From: Thermoplasmatota archaeon
GTDB taxonomy: Archaea; Thermoplasmatota; Penumbrarchaeia; Penumbrarchaeales; Penumbrarchaeaceae
Assembly: GCA_016929175.1 (NCBI GenBank)
Contig: JAFGJI010000265.1
Location: 1 to 8,488 of the forward strand
Direction of reading: 5' to 3'
DNA: 8,488 nt
Each line of letters starts with the position of its first letter. Position 1 is the stretch's first letter. Shown here in pieces: positions 1 through 6,622 of this stretch. The notes under the pieces were generated by a model. The model did not search any database. It saw nothing but the letters and a program-made list of their open reading frames with translations, and was not told the DNA's origin. The position numbers and the translations under genes are program-made.

Positions 1-38
1 GATCATCTGTAATTGACGCCAGAAAATCATTGCGGGAA

Positions 39-70
39 GGGAGCACGAAATACAACAATAAAAGAACAGA
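39..70 (-). terminator. T-rich trailer and hairpin after tRNA-Glu
   Basis: Immediately 3' of the tRNA the minus strand is rich in T (TTCTTTTATTGTTGTATTT, about 66-48), the usual form of archaeal transcription termination. It is followed by GTGCTCCC (46-39), which is exactly complementary to GGGAGCAC formed by the tRNA 3' acceptor strand, the discriminator and the next base (78-71). The trailer could therefore fold back on the tRNA 3' end. The remaining bases 1-38 hold no recognisable gene. Confidence 0.5.
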
Positions 71-71
71 G

Positions 72-146
72 TGCTCCCAACGGGATTCGAACCCGTGTCA
101 CCGGCTCGAAAGGCCGGAATGATTGACCGGTCTACACTATGGGAGC
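72..146 (-). tRNA. tRNA-Glu (anticodon UUC)
   Basis: This is a complete cloverleaf on the minus strand. The 7-bp acceptor stem is GCTCCCA (146-140) paired with TGGGAGC (79-73), followed by discriminator A at 72. The anticodon stem is CCGGC/GCCGG (117-113 and 105-101) around the 7-nt loop CTTTCGA. The anticodon is TTC, at plus-strand positions 110-108, which reads GAA/GAG as glutamate. The T arm CGGGT-TTCGAAT-type loop-CCG is at 95-80. The D arm is the GTGTAGACCGG type seen in archaeal tRNA-Glu. CCA is not encoded, because the bases after the discriminator are C and T. No intron is seen. The gene stands alone and is divergent from the TPR gene. Confidence 0.97.
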
Positions 147-173
147 GTATTTTCAACAGGGAGAACCCAAGGT

Positions 174-184
174 CATATAAAAAG
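174..184 (-). promoter_or_regulatory. TATA box of tRNA-Glu
   Basis: Read on the minus strand this is CTTTTTATATG, a good archaeal TATA box. Its centre is about 32 nt upstream of the first tRNA base, which would place transcription start a few bases before the mature 5' end. The same bases read on the plus strand (TATAAAAAG) also resemble a TATA box, so the element could be bidirectional. The next plus-strand gene starts more than 110 nt away and has a nearer candidate box. Confidence 0.6.
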
Positions 185-223
185 ATGAGTGCCGGTATGC
201 TCCACCCGTATCCTGTCGCCATG

Positions 224-238
224 TAACCAATTTAATAT
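224..238 (+). promoter_or_regulatory. BRE/TATA candidate for the TPR gene
   Basis: TAACC (224-228), three bases, then TTAATAT (232-238) looks like a BRE plus TATA box. It would start transcription near 260 and give a leader of about 40 nt before the ATG at 301. The 12-mer TAACC-WWT-TTAA is shared with the glnA promoter (5193-5204). The rest of 147-300 contains no gene that I can support. Confidence 0.45.
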
Positions 239-300
239 CATCGTGTTATTACGGGGGACGTGGTTACGATGGATAGGGGATCCATGGAAGGGGAAGAAGA

Positions 301-1425
301 ATGAAGGAACCGCTTGGAAGAGGTCTGGGTGCACTTCTGACGGACAGTTCACGAGGAGCGGCACACAATTCCGACGTTCACATTATGATCCGCCAGAAGC
401 AAAGGCAGGTCGAGATCCTCCAGGAAAAGATGGCCAGCAAGAAGAGGGAGATCGAGGAGGAGATAATGCGCCTGACGGTTGCGGTCGTTCTCGACAGGGA
501 TCCCGATAAGACAGAATATTTCAGGATGGAGGCTTCCCTGGATTCAATGGTGAAGAGGAGGGATTCCCTCATCAAAGAGATCGCCCTCCTCAGAGCGGAC
601 CTGATGCCCACGACCGGAGCCGGACCCATGGGGACGGGTCAGGATGAACGGATCGCTTCATCTCCCGGCAGCACAGGGATATCGGCTCCGGAGGATATCG
701 ACATCCGGCTCATAAGGGAGCTCATGCCTCCTCAGGTCACACGTCCGCTGGAGCAGACCCCGATGGACAGATCCCATATCGAGGGTTTAAGGATGGAACT
801 TGACAGGGGAAAAAAGGTCGAAGAGGTCAGAAGGGAAGCGTACAAGGCCAGACATGAAAGCCGGTTGCGATCCGGACGGGGGGGTCCCTCCCGGCCTAGA
901 AAAGTAAAGGTGTTGCGCGGGACGGCCAGGGCCATATCGAAAAGGAGGGACGAGAGGATGTATGACCGGGTCCAGGTTGCTCTGGAAATGTTGAAAAATG
1001 GTGATATCGCCGGATCCAGGCATGCGATGGAGCGGATCCTGGAGGACTACCCCCGGGACGACGAGGTCCTCTACCATCTGGGGAACACATTCTTCATGGA
1101 CGGGGACCTCAGGGAAGCTTTCAAGCTGTTCAAAAGGTCCACCGAGATGAACCCCCGCTCAAGCAGGGCTTACAACAACCTCGGGGTGGTCTCCGAGAAA
1201 CTTGGCGACAAGGTATCGGCGATCAGGGCGTTCAACCAGGCCCTGGAGATAGAGCCGGGGTACGGGCGGGCATGGATGAACCTTGGGGTCCTTTTCTTGG
1301 ACCTCGAGCCTCCGATGCTCAGGGAGGCCTTGATATTCCTGAGAAGGGCCCTGGAGCTACAGCCTGGACTGGCCAGGGCACGCAGGAAGCTCGAGGAATG
1401 CCAGGCCAGGATGAGGCCTTCATGA
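301..1425 (+). CDS. Coiled-coil/TPR protein with a ParB-like N-terminal motif
   Basis: This 374-residue soluble protein has no signal peptide or membrane segment. Residues 5-13 (LGRGLGALL) match the N-terminal motif of bacterial ParB/Spo0J proteins, the segment that contacts and stimulates the ParA ATPase. No ParB nuclease-like or HTH DNA-binding domain follows. Residues about 30-100 are heptad-like and charged, probably coiled coil. Residues 101-215 are a poorly ordered linker, rich in basic residues around 170-215. About four tetratricopeptide repeats follow at 220-253, 254-287, 288-321 and 322-357; the last carries a two-residue insertion, and the AYNNLGVVSEKLGD and LEIEPG signatures are clear. 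TPRs bind proteins, so an adaptor or scaffold role is likely. The start is supported by a purine-rich GGAAGGGG-type ribosome site just upstream. The gene precedes a surface protein but has its own promoter. The specific function is unknown. Confidence 0.9.
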   Translation: MKEPLGRGLGALLTDSSRGAAHNSDVHIMIRQKQRQVEILQEKMASKKREIEEEIMRLTVAVVLDRDPDKTEYFRMEASLDSMVKRRDSLIKEIALLRADLMPTTGAGPMGTGQDERIASSPGSTGISAPEDIDIRLIRELMPPQVTRPLEQTPMDRSHIEGLRMELDRGKKVEEVRREAYKARHESRLRSGRGGPSRPRKVKVLRGTARAISKRRDERMYDRVQVALEMLKNGDIAGSRHAMERILEDYPRDDEVLYHLGNTFFMDGDLREAFKLFKRSTEMNPRSSRAYNNLGVVSEKLGDKVSAIRAFNQALEIEPGYGRAWMNLGVLFLDLEPPMLREALIFLRRALELQPGLARARRKLEECQARMRPS

Positions 1426-1443
1426 ATGTTCATCAATACACCA

Positions 1444-1453
1444 ATTATTTATA
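1444..1453 (+). promoter_or_regulatory. TATA box of the surface-protein gene
   Basis: ATTATTTATA lies 32-41 nt before the ATG at 1485. It predicts a start site around 1474 and a leader of about ten bases containing GGTGGTG (1473-1479), a weak Shine-Dalgarno-like sequence. The box suggests that this gene is transcribed separately from the TPR gene, whose stop is 59 nt upstream. Confidence 0.55.
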
Positions 1454-1484
1454 GCCCCATCCTGAATGAACTGGTGGTGTCAAT

Positions 1485-3821
1485 ATGAGACATAGGGCCC
1501 TGCTGACCATGGCGATCCTCGGTGCGTTGACGGTATCTGCATTCCTCGTTCTTCTCGACAGCGAAGATGTCAGCGGGCTGCCGGACGGTTACCCGATCAG
1601 TCTTTCAGGGGGCTACTCGGAGGAGGTCCCCGGGACCACGACCTATGTTGACCATCTGCAGCCCGGAGATACGGAGAACTACCTGGTGAGACTGGAGAAC
1701 CCGACCATGAACGAGATACGGTACAGGGTAAGTGTCTCGAACATCCCGGAGGGATGGCTGGTGTTCCTCGAGAACGGCAACCAGAACATGCTCGTCGACA
1801 TGGTCTCCCTGGAGACGGAGTCCATCTATCTGTATATCAAGAACCCGAAGACAGGCACTGCGGACCTGTTGGTCAACGTGACCGATGAAGGATCGGAGAG
1901 GTTCTGGACCCTCACACTTCAAATTATATGCGAGGTCGGTCCGTTGGTAATATCGGTGGACAGCGCATCGTTCATTCTTGGCAGGGAGGTTCCTGCCCTG
2001 GTCGGGTTCGAGGTCGAGAACGTCGGACAGACGGTCCTGAACGTGTCTCTCGATATCCCTGGAATGGTCCTCTCGGACGAACCGGTCCGGGATTCATGGA
2101 CCGTGGAATTTTCGGAAAGGACCTTCCTCCTTCCCCCCTTATCCTCCAGGCAGGTGACCGCCACGGTCCGTGCTCCGGAGTTCGAACCGATCGGCTCCCA
2201 GAAGATCGTTTCGATGGAGGCCGAGGTCCAGGGTATATCCAGGCCTTTCGCATCGAGGTCGCTGACCTTCAGGGTCCAGACGATCTTCGACCTGAGAGCC
2301 TCGGTTGCTCCCGTAGGATACCAGAAGGTGAATCCCGGAACATCGGTGTCCTTCGAGCTTCTCCTGGAGAACCTTGCCTCGGAGACCGATTACGTGATCA
2401 TCTCGGAGTTCTACACACCGGGGGGATGGAGTATCGGCTTCAACGACACCATCGATCCAACCGATTTCTCCCTGTCCATCGATCCGGAATCCTCGAGGAG
2501 GTTCCACCCCGTGGTCCACGTTCCCCCGATAGCACTTGCAGGGAGGCAGGATATCGTGATGAGGGCTACCGGGACCTCGAACGTTACCGAGTTCACGTTG
2601 AAGGTGGAGGTGGCGAGAAGGGATGCAGTGGAGGTGGTCCCGACACCGCCCGCTGGTCAGGACAATTTCTACAGGATGACGATCGGAGATAACCTTGTAA
2701 CTTTCGAGCTCTGGAACAAGGGGAACACCTTCGATACCGGAACGCTCATCATCGAGAACAGACCGTCATGGGCGCCCTTCGTCTTCCATTCCGTTCAGGT
2801 CGGGGGAGGCTCCACCGAACAGGTGGTGTCCGGTGATACCGTTCTCAATCTGTCGGGAGCGGAGCCAGGCATCTTCAGGTTCGTTGAGACCGACCTCGAG
2901 ACCGTGGCAATATCGCTTTCACCGTCACAGGGGGCACGGATCACGATAAAGACCCGGGTCGCCATGGACATGCTGCCCGAAAGCGGCGTCGTGGGGATCA
3001 GGTACACTTACGGCCAGTTGATCAAGCAGAGCTTCGTTCAGCTGTCGGTAAAGATCATCATCGTCGATCTCGAGATAGTCGATATGGACCGGGACAGCAT
3101 CCCGGACCTCAAGCTCTTTCCGGAGCCGGACTATGATCTGAACGACAGGATATACTTCGTTTTCTCCATACGCAACGACTATCCCTATCCCACGAGGGAG
3201 GGGGATGTGAAGTGGAGGATAAAGATGGCGGGAACGGTCATCCTGGAGGGCGAGGTCGGGGTCATAGAGCCCGGGGAGGAAAAGGAGTTCAATGTCTCAT
3301 GGAAGGCTGAAAAGAGAACGAGGAACCCTCATTTCGCCTATCTGGACCTTTACGGGTCGGTCTACGAGACAGAGGAGCAGGCTCCCCGTGCAAAATCCGA
3401 GAACGAGATCTTCATCGGATCCGGCAGGGTCGAAAGGAGCTGGGGTCTGATGCTGCTCTTTCTGGGTTTCATGGTGTTGATAATGGTGATATTCGCCGCT
3501 TTGTTCATCAGCGCCCAGCGGAACAAGGGCATCAGGGAAGCGGAGGCAAAGGCCAGGTACGAGGAGATATACAGCAGGAAGGGTTCTCCCGGACTCGGAG
3601 AGGCAAAGCACAAAGGCCTGGGGGAGGCCAGACGGTCAGGCAGGCCGCTTCCCGGGAAGGAAAGGCAGAAGCTTCCCCCTTCGGGGGGCAAGGGTGGCGG
3701 GAAGGCGGAAGGGAAACCCTTGAAGAAGAAGGATGAAGAACCGGACACGGGCGGAATCACCGTCGAGGAATTGCCGAGAAGGGCCCCGCCCATGAACATG
3801 GGGGAACACCCTGAGGAATGA
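1485..3821 (+). CDS. Membrane-anchored surface protein with NEW3/Ig-like domains
   Basis: This 778-residue protein is predicted to be extracellular and anchored in the membrane. An N-terminal hydrophobic segment (residues 5-24, after basic MRHR) is a signal peptide or anchor. Next come about five beta-rich domains, near 45-147, 150-262, 268-386, 395-525 and 527-645. Those at 59-95 and 283-318 have the NEW3 (NPCBM-associated) pattern PG-x-F/Y-x-V/L-x-L-EN followed by P-x-GW, as in archaeal COG1470 proteins. One transmembrane helix (654-675) follows, then a cytoplasmic tail of about 100 residues, very Lys/Glu/Gly/Pro-rich, with GLGEA-K/R twice (703-708, 711-716). Six N-glycosylation sequons (N131, N186, N320, N366, N455, N603) all fall on the outside part, which supports the topology. 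No catalytic domain is visible. Adhesion, cell-envelope scaffolding or signalling are possible roles; the specific function is unknown. Confidence 0.88.
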   Translation: MRHRALLTMAILGALTVSAFLVLLDSEDVSGLPDGYPISLSGGYSEEVPGTTTYVDHLQPGDTENYLVRLENPTMNEIRYRVSVSNIPEGWLVFLENGNQNMLVDMVSLETESIYLYIKNPKTGTADLLVNVTDEGSERFWTLTLQIICEVGPLVISVDSASFILGREVPALVGFEVENVGQTVLNVSLDIPGMVLSDEPVRDSWTVEFSERTFLLPPLSSRQVTATVRAPEFEPIGSQKIVSMEAEVQGISRPFASRSLTFRVQTIFDLRASVAPVGYQKVNPGTSVSFELLLENLASETDYVIISEFYTPGGWSIGFNDTIDPTDFSLSIDPESSRRFHPVVHVPPIALAGRQDIVMRATGTSNVTEFTLKVEVARRDAVEVVPTPPAGQDNFYRMTIGDNLVTFELWNKGNTFDTGTLIIENRPSWAPFVFHSVQVGGGSTEQVVSGDTVLNLSGAEPGIFRFVETDLETVAISLSPSQGARITIKTRVAMDMLPESGVVGIRYTYGQLIKQSFVQLSVKIIIVDLEIVDMDRDSIPDLKLFPEPDYDLNDRIYFVFSIRNDYPYPTREGDVKWRIKMAGTVILEGEVGVIEPGEEKEFNVSWKAEKRTRNPHFAYLDLYGSVYETEEQAPRAKSENEIFIGSGRVERSWGLMLLFLGFMVLIMVIFAALFISAQRNKGIREAEAKARYEEIYSRKGSPGLGEAKHKGLGEARRSGRPLPGKERQKLPPSGGKGGGKAEGKPLKKKDEEPDTGGITVEELPRRAPPMNMGEHPEE

Positions 3822-3847
3822 CCGGCATCCAGCAGATGGAACAAATG

Positions 3848-3856
3848 GTAAATAGG
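3848..3856 (+). promoter_or_regulatory. TATA-like box for a leaderless methylthiotransferase mRNA
   Basis: GTAAATAGG is centred about 25-26 nt before the GTG at 3877, the spacing expected between an archaeal TATA box and the transcription start. This places the mRNA 5' end at or next to the start codon. No Shine-Dalgarno is visible in 3857-3876. The 55-nt gap after the surface-protein stop contains nothing else recognisable and no clear T-run terminator. Confidence 0.45.
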
Positions 3857-3876
3857 ACCTCACATTCCTTACGGTC

Positions 3877-5175
3877 GTGGAGCTTGGAAAGGTTGCCGTG
3901 GAATCCTACGGGTGCACGATGAGCCACGGCGAGGGCAGGAGGGCCGCCGAGATACTGTCGTCCATGGGAGTCGATGTGAAGCCCCCGGGCGATCACACCC
4001 TGACGGACGACGTGGATACGGTCATCATATTCACATGCGATGTGATATCCCATACCGAACGGCGGATGTGGAGGCGAATGGAAGAAGTGGCCGGGGTAGG
4101 AAAGCGTCTTGTTGTCGGAGGATGCCTTGCTGCCGTATCTCCTGATGAGATAGCACTGAGGTTCCCGCATGCAACGGTGATCGACACCATGGGGCTCGAT
4201 CGACTGGAGCGGTCCATGTACTGCCTTGCGGGGAGGGATCATGATAACCACAAGCATACGGTGTTTTGGGCTTCCCCGGGAAGGATGGATGCAATCGTGC
4301 CCGTTTCCACCGGCTGCGCTGGCAACTGTTCATACTGCATCACAAGACTTGCAAGGGGATGCATAAGGTCGTATCCGGTTCCCGACATAGTTGATAGGAT
4401 AAAGTGTGCCACGGGAAAAGGCAGGAAGGAGGTCCTGCTGACCTCCCAGGATATGGCCGCCTACGGAATTGACACGGGATCCGGGGACCTGGGCTCTCTC
4501 CTGGGATCGATCACCTCCTCGATGGATGTCGAGGCCAGGATAAGGGTGGGAATGATGAATCCCATGCATGCCCGGAGCAGACTTCGAAGCATTCTCCCGG
4601 GCTTCGACCATCCGTTCGTCTTCAAGTTCTTCCACGTTCCCGTGCAGTCAGGATCGGACGGGGTCCTCGCAGAAATGCGCAGAGGGTACACGATCTCGGA
4701 CCTTCGGGACATATTCGGGAGCATCCGCTCCTCATTCCCCATGGCGTTGTTCTCCACGGACATCATCGTTGGTTTTCCCGGGGAGACCGTGGAGGACCAC
4801 AGGATGAGCCTTGACCTGATAGAGGAGATCACCCCCGAGGTCCTGAACATCACCCGTTTCTCTCCCCGCCCCGGCACGGAGGCCGAGGGAATGCCGGGCC
4901 ATGTAAGTGGATGGCTGCAGAAGGAGAGGTCAAGGGAGCTGACGAAGCTTCACGGGGAGGTCCTCCGGACACGCTTGAAGGAGAGGATGGGTCATCACGA
5001 GAGCTGTCTCGTTACGGAGGTTGGAAGAAAAGGGACAATGATGGCCAGGGACCCGAACTATCTCCCCATAGTGATAGAAGGGGGAAAGGAGATCCTGGGA
5101 GCCTTCGTTGATGTGGACACATCGGGGGCCGGGCCCACTTATCTCCTGGGAGGCCGCGAATGGAAGCTTCGCTGA
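3877..5175 (+). CDS. tRNA t6A37 methylthiotransferase (e-MtaB/CDKAL1 type)
   Basis: This 432-residue radical-SAM enzyme is predicted to convert N6-threonylcarbamoyladenosine at position 37 of ANN-decoding tRNAs to its 2-methylthio form. All three parts of the family are present. The N-terminal UPF0004 domain has the auxiliary-cluster cysteines C13 (YGC), C54 (FTC) and C83 (GGC). The radical-SAM core has C147-x3-C151-x2-C154, TSQD (189-192), HVPVQSGSDGVL (253-264) and VGFPGET (298-304). A TRAM-like RNA-binding domain lies at about 370-432. Length is normal for archaeal members. The start is GTG at 3877: an in-frame TAG at 3853 closes the frame upstream and no ATG precedes the conserved YGC motif. 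The asparagines usually found near C13 and before the TC of C54 are Ser16 and Phe52 here. The archaeal/CDKAL1 subfamily assignment, as against MiaB, rests on domain pattern and host type. Confidence 0.93.
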   Translation: MELGKVAVESYGCTMSHGEGRRAAEILSSMGVDVKPPGDHTLTDDVDTVIIFTCDVISHTERRMWRRMEEVAGVGKRLVVGGCLAAVSPDEIALRFPHATVIDTMGLDRLERSMYCLAGRDHDNHKHTVFWASPGRMDAIVPVSTGCAGNCSYCITRLARGCIRSYPVPDIVDRIKCATGKGRKEVLLTSQDMAAYGIDTGSGDLGSLLGSITSSMDVEARIRVGMMNPMHARSRLRSILPGFDHPFVFKFFHVPVQSGSDGVLAEMRRGYTISDLRDIFGSIRSSFPMALFSTDIIVGFPGETVEDHRMSLDLIEEITPEVLNITRFSPRPGTEAEGMPGHVSGWLQKERSRELTKLHGEVLRTRLKERMGHHESCLVTEVGRKGTMMARDPNYLPIVIEGGKEILGAFVDVDTSGAGPTYLLGGREWKLR

Positions 5176-5200
5176 AAGGTTATTTTTTCTGATAACCTTT
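5175..5200. promoter_or_regulatory. Palindrome upstream of glnA (candidate operator)
   Basis: AAAGGTTAT (5175-5183) and ATAACCTTT (5192-5200) are perfect 9-base inverted arms separated by 8 bases. The right arm covers the BRE position and runs into the TATA-like TTTTTAAA of glnA, so a bound dimer would contact the transcription machinery. The centre lies about 40 nt before the inferred transcription start. Archaeal nitrogen and amino-acid regulators of the Lrp and NrpR kinds use such dyads. The sequence does not match the NrpR consensus GGAA-N6-TTCC known from methanogens. As RNA it could also form a stem around a T-rich loop and help end the preceding transcript. The operator role is inference. 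Confidence 0.5.
5180..5190 (+). terminator. T-run after the methylthiotransferase
   Basis: TTATTTTTTCT begins five bases after the stop codon. T-runs of this kind are sufficient for termination by archaeal RNA polymerase. It also forms part of the loop of the palindrome at 5175-5200, so it may serve both the end of this gene and the control region of glnA. Confidence 0.45.
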
Positions 5201-5206
5201 TTAAAC
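5198..5206 (+). promoter_or_regulatory. TATA box of glnA
   Basis: TTTTTAAAC, preceded by the BRE-like TAACC, predicts a start near 5227 and a leader of about 15-17 nt. Within that leader GAGGG (5232-5236) is a plausible Shine-Dalgarno eight bases before the ATG at 5244. Confidence 0.55.
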
Positions 5207-5243
5207 GGGTCAGGCCTTTCCGGATGGCCGCGAGGGCTGCCAT

Positions 5244-6620
5244 ATGACATCAGACAGGGATCTTTCCATCGAAAAGGGAAATACCATCCTGAAGAAAGAG
5301 AAGATCACATGGGTCCAGTGTCATTTCACGGACCTTTACGGAAAGATAAGGTCCTTCACGGTCCCGGCCTCCGACCTTTTGAACGGCAAATTATGGAAGG
5401 ACGGGATGACCTTCGACGGGTCCTCCATAGGGTTCGCAAGGACCGAGAATTCGGACCTCAGGGCGGTGCCAGACCCGGAGACGCTTCTGGTCCTCCCCTA
5501 CGGGGAGGGGGTCCAGAGGCTTGCAAGGGTCATAACCGACACCTGGTCGTCGGACGGGTTCGCTCCGTTCCCGATGGATCCCAGGAACGCTGCAAAGAAA
5601 TGCATGGAACAGCTCGAAGGCCTCGGATACAGGACAATTCATATGCAGCCCGAACTCGAGTTCTACCTTCTCAGGGGATCTGTCACTGCGGACAATGTTG
5701 CTTCCGGGGGGGGTGGCATCTATTCGATACCCCCCAAAAAGGGTTATTTCGCTTCGGTCCCCTGGGACGATTCGGACCCGTTCCGCAACGAGTTCACCAG
5801 GAACCTGATCGATGCCGGGCTGGACATCAAGTTCCATCATCACGAAGGCGGCGCCCGTCAGGTCGAGGTCGAGTTCAAGCATGTTCCGGGCATCGTTGGA
5901 TGCGCTGACCATTCCATGCTCTACAAGCTGCTTGCAAGGCTCACTGCCAGGGAGTTCGGGTACGCGGTTTCCTTCATCCCGAAGATATCCGGGGAGGATT
6001 CCGGGAACGGAATGCACGTTCATATGTGGATCGAGGGGAAGAACGGCTCGGTCTTTGCAGATCCGGATGACGAGATGGGCCTGTCGCAGACTGCAAGATA
6101 TTTCATCGGTGGTGTGATCGAACATGCAAGGGGCACCTGCCTCTTCACCAACCCCACCGTAAATTCCTACAAGAGGCTGCTGCCAGGGTTCGAAGCCCCG
6201 GTCTACGCAATGTGGGGACAGAGGAACAGAACGGCCATGATCAGGGTCCCCGGTTCGCCGGGATCAAGGAGGGTCGGGGACTTCGAGATCAGGCACTCGG
6301 ATACCTCCTGCAACCCGTATCTGGCGTTCACCGTCCTGGTGGGTTCGGGGATCGACGGGATAAAGAGGAAGATCGAGCCACCCGAGCCCATGAGCACTGA
6401 TCCGAACAGGATGACCCGGAAGGAGCGGGAGGAGCTCGGGATCGTCCAGCTCCCCTCATCGCTCGGGGAGGCCATAGAGGCGGCGGTGGACGACGAGTTC
6501 ATACAGCGTACCGTTGGCAGGGACATCTTCAACGCCTATCTGGAGAACAGGTCGGGAGAGGCGATGGAGTTCGGCTCTGCCGTAACGGATTGGGAGCTGA
6601 GGCGTTATCTGTCGCTTTGA
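5244..6620 (+). CDS. glnA: Glutamine synthetase, type I
   Basis: This 458-residue cytoplasmic enzyme is predicted to make glutamine from glutamate, ammonia and ATP, normally as a dodecamer. Family landmarks are in order: FDGSS (57-61, ammonia-site Asp58), Asp71, metal ligands in PELEF (Glu137, Glu139), Glu201 and Glu208, SGNGMHVH (253-260), NPTVNSYKRLLPGFEAP (303-319, flap Glu317), RNRTAMIRVP (327-336) and FEIRH (347-351). The adenylylation loop (about 383-396) has no tyrosine, so control by adenylylation is not expected. Odd points: the loop after FDGSS is one residue shorter than usual (SSIGF), the usual ESD is NSD (69-71), GQ-x-E is RQVE (205-208), and there is a short GDF insertion (345-347). 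Catalytic residues remain, so it is probably active, but a related gamma-glutamyl ligase cannot be excluded. The flanking palindrome and Lrp-like gene suggest nitrogen regulation. Confidence 0.9.
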   Translation: MTSDRDLSIEKGNTILKKEKITWVQCHFTDLYGKIRSFTVPASDLLNGKLWKDGMTFDGSSIGFARTENSDLRAVPDPETLLVLPYGEGVQRLARVITDTWSSDGFAPFPMDPRNAAKKCMEQLEGLGYRTIHMQPELEFYLLRGSVTADNVASGGGGIYSIPPKKGYFASVPWDDSDPFRNEFTRNLIDAGLDIKFHHHEGGARQVEVEFKHVPGIVGCADHSMLYKLLARLTAREFGYAVSFIPKISGEDSGNGMHVHMWIEGKNGSVFADPDDEMGLSQTARYFIGGVIEHARGTCLFTNPTVNSYKRLLPGFEAPVYAMWGQRNRTAMIRVPGSPGSRRVGDFEIRHSDTSCNPYLAFTVLVGSGIDGIKRKIEPPEPMSTDPNRMTRKEREELGIVQLPSSLGEAIEAAVDDEFIQRTVGRDIFNAYLENRSGEAMEFGSAVTDWELRRYLSL

Positions 6621-6622
6621 AA

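Noticed and set aside
1..146. tRNA-associated integration site
   Set aside because: No integrase and no direct repeat of the tRNA 3' end are in the window. The only repeat is inverted relative to the 3' acceptor strand.
239..271. Inverted repeat CATCGT...ACGATG upstream of the TPR gene
   Set aside because: Arms of six bases with a 21-base gap are weak and can occur by chance, and no link to a regulator is seen.
1928..2692. Plus-strand open frame of 254 codons inside the surface-protein gene
   Set aside because: The predicted protein is rich in Arg, Gly and Pro and low in complexity, typical of an out-of-frame reading. The in-frame NEW3 protein explains the region.
5108..5908. Plus-strand open frame of 266 codons spanning the end of the methylthiotransferase, the intergenic palindrome and the start of glnA
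   Set aside because: It overlaps two solid genes and a promoter, and its composition (many Arg, His, Gly, Pro) is not protein-like.
5391..6125. Long open frame of 244 codons on the minus strand inside glnA
   Set aside because: It lies wholly within the well-supported glutamine synthetase gene, has no recognisable domain and no promoter. It is a by-product of the G+C-rich codon pattern.
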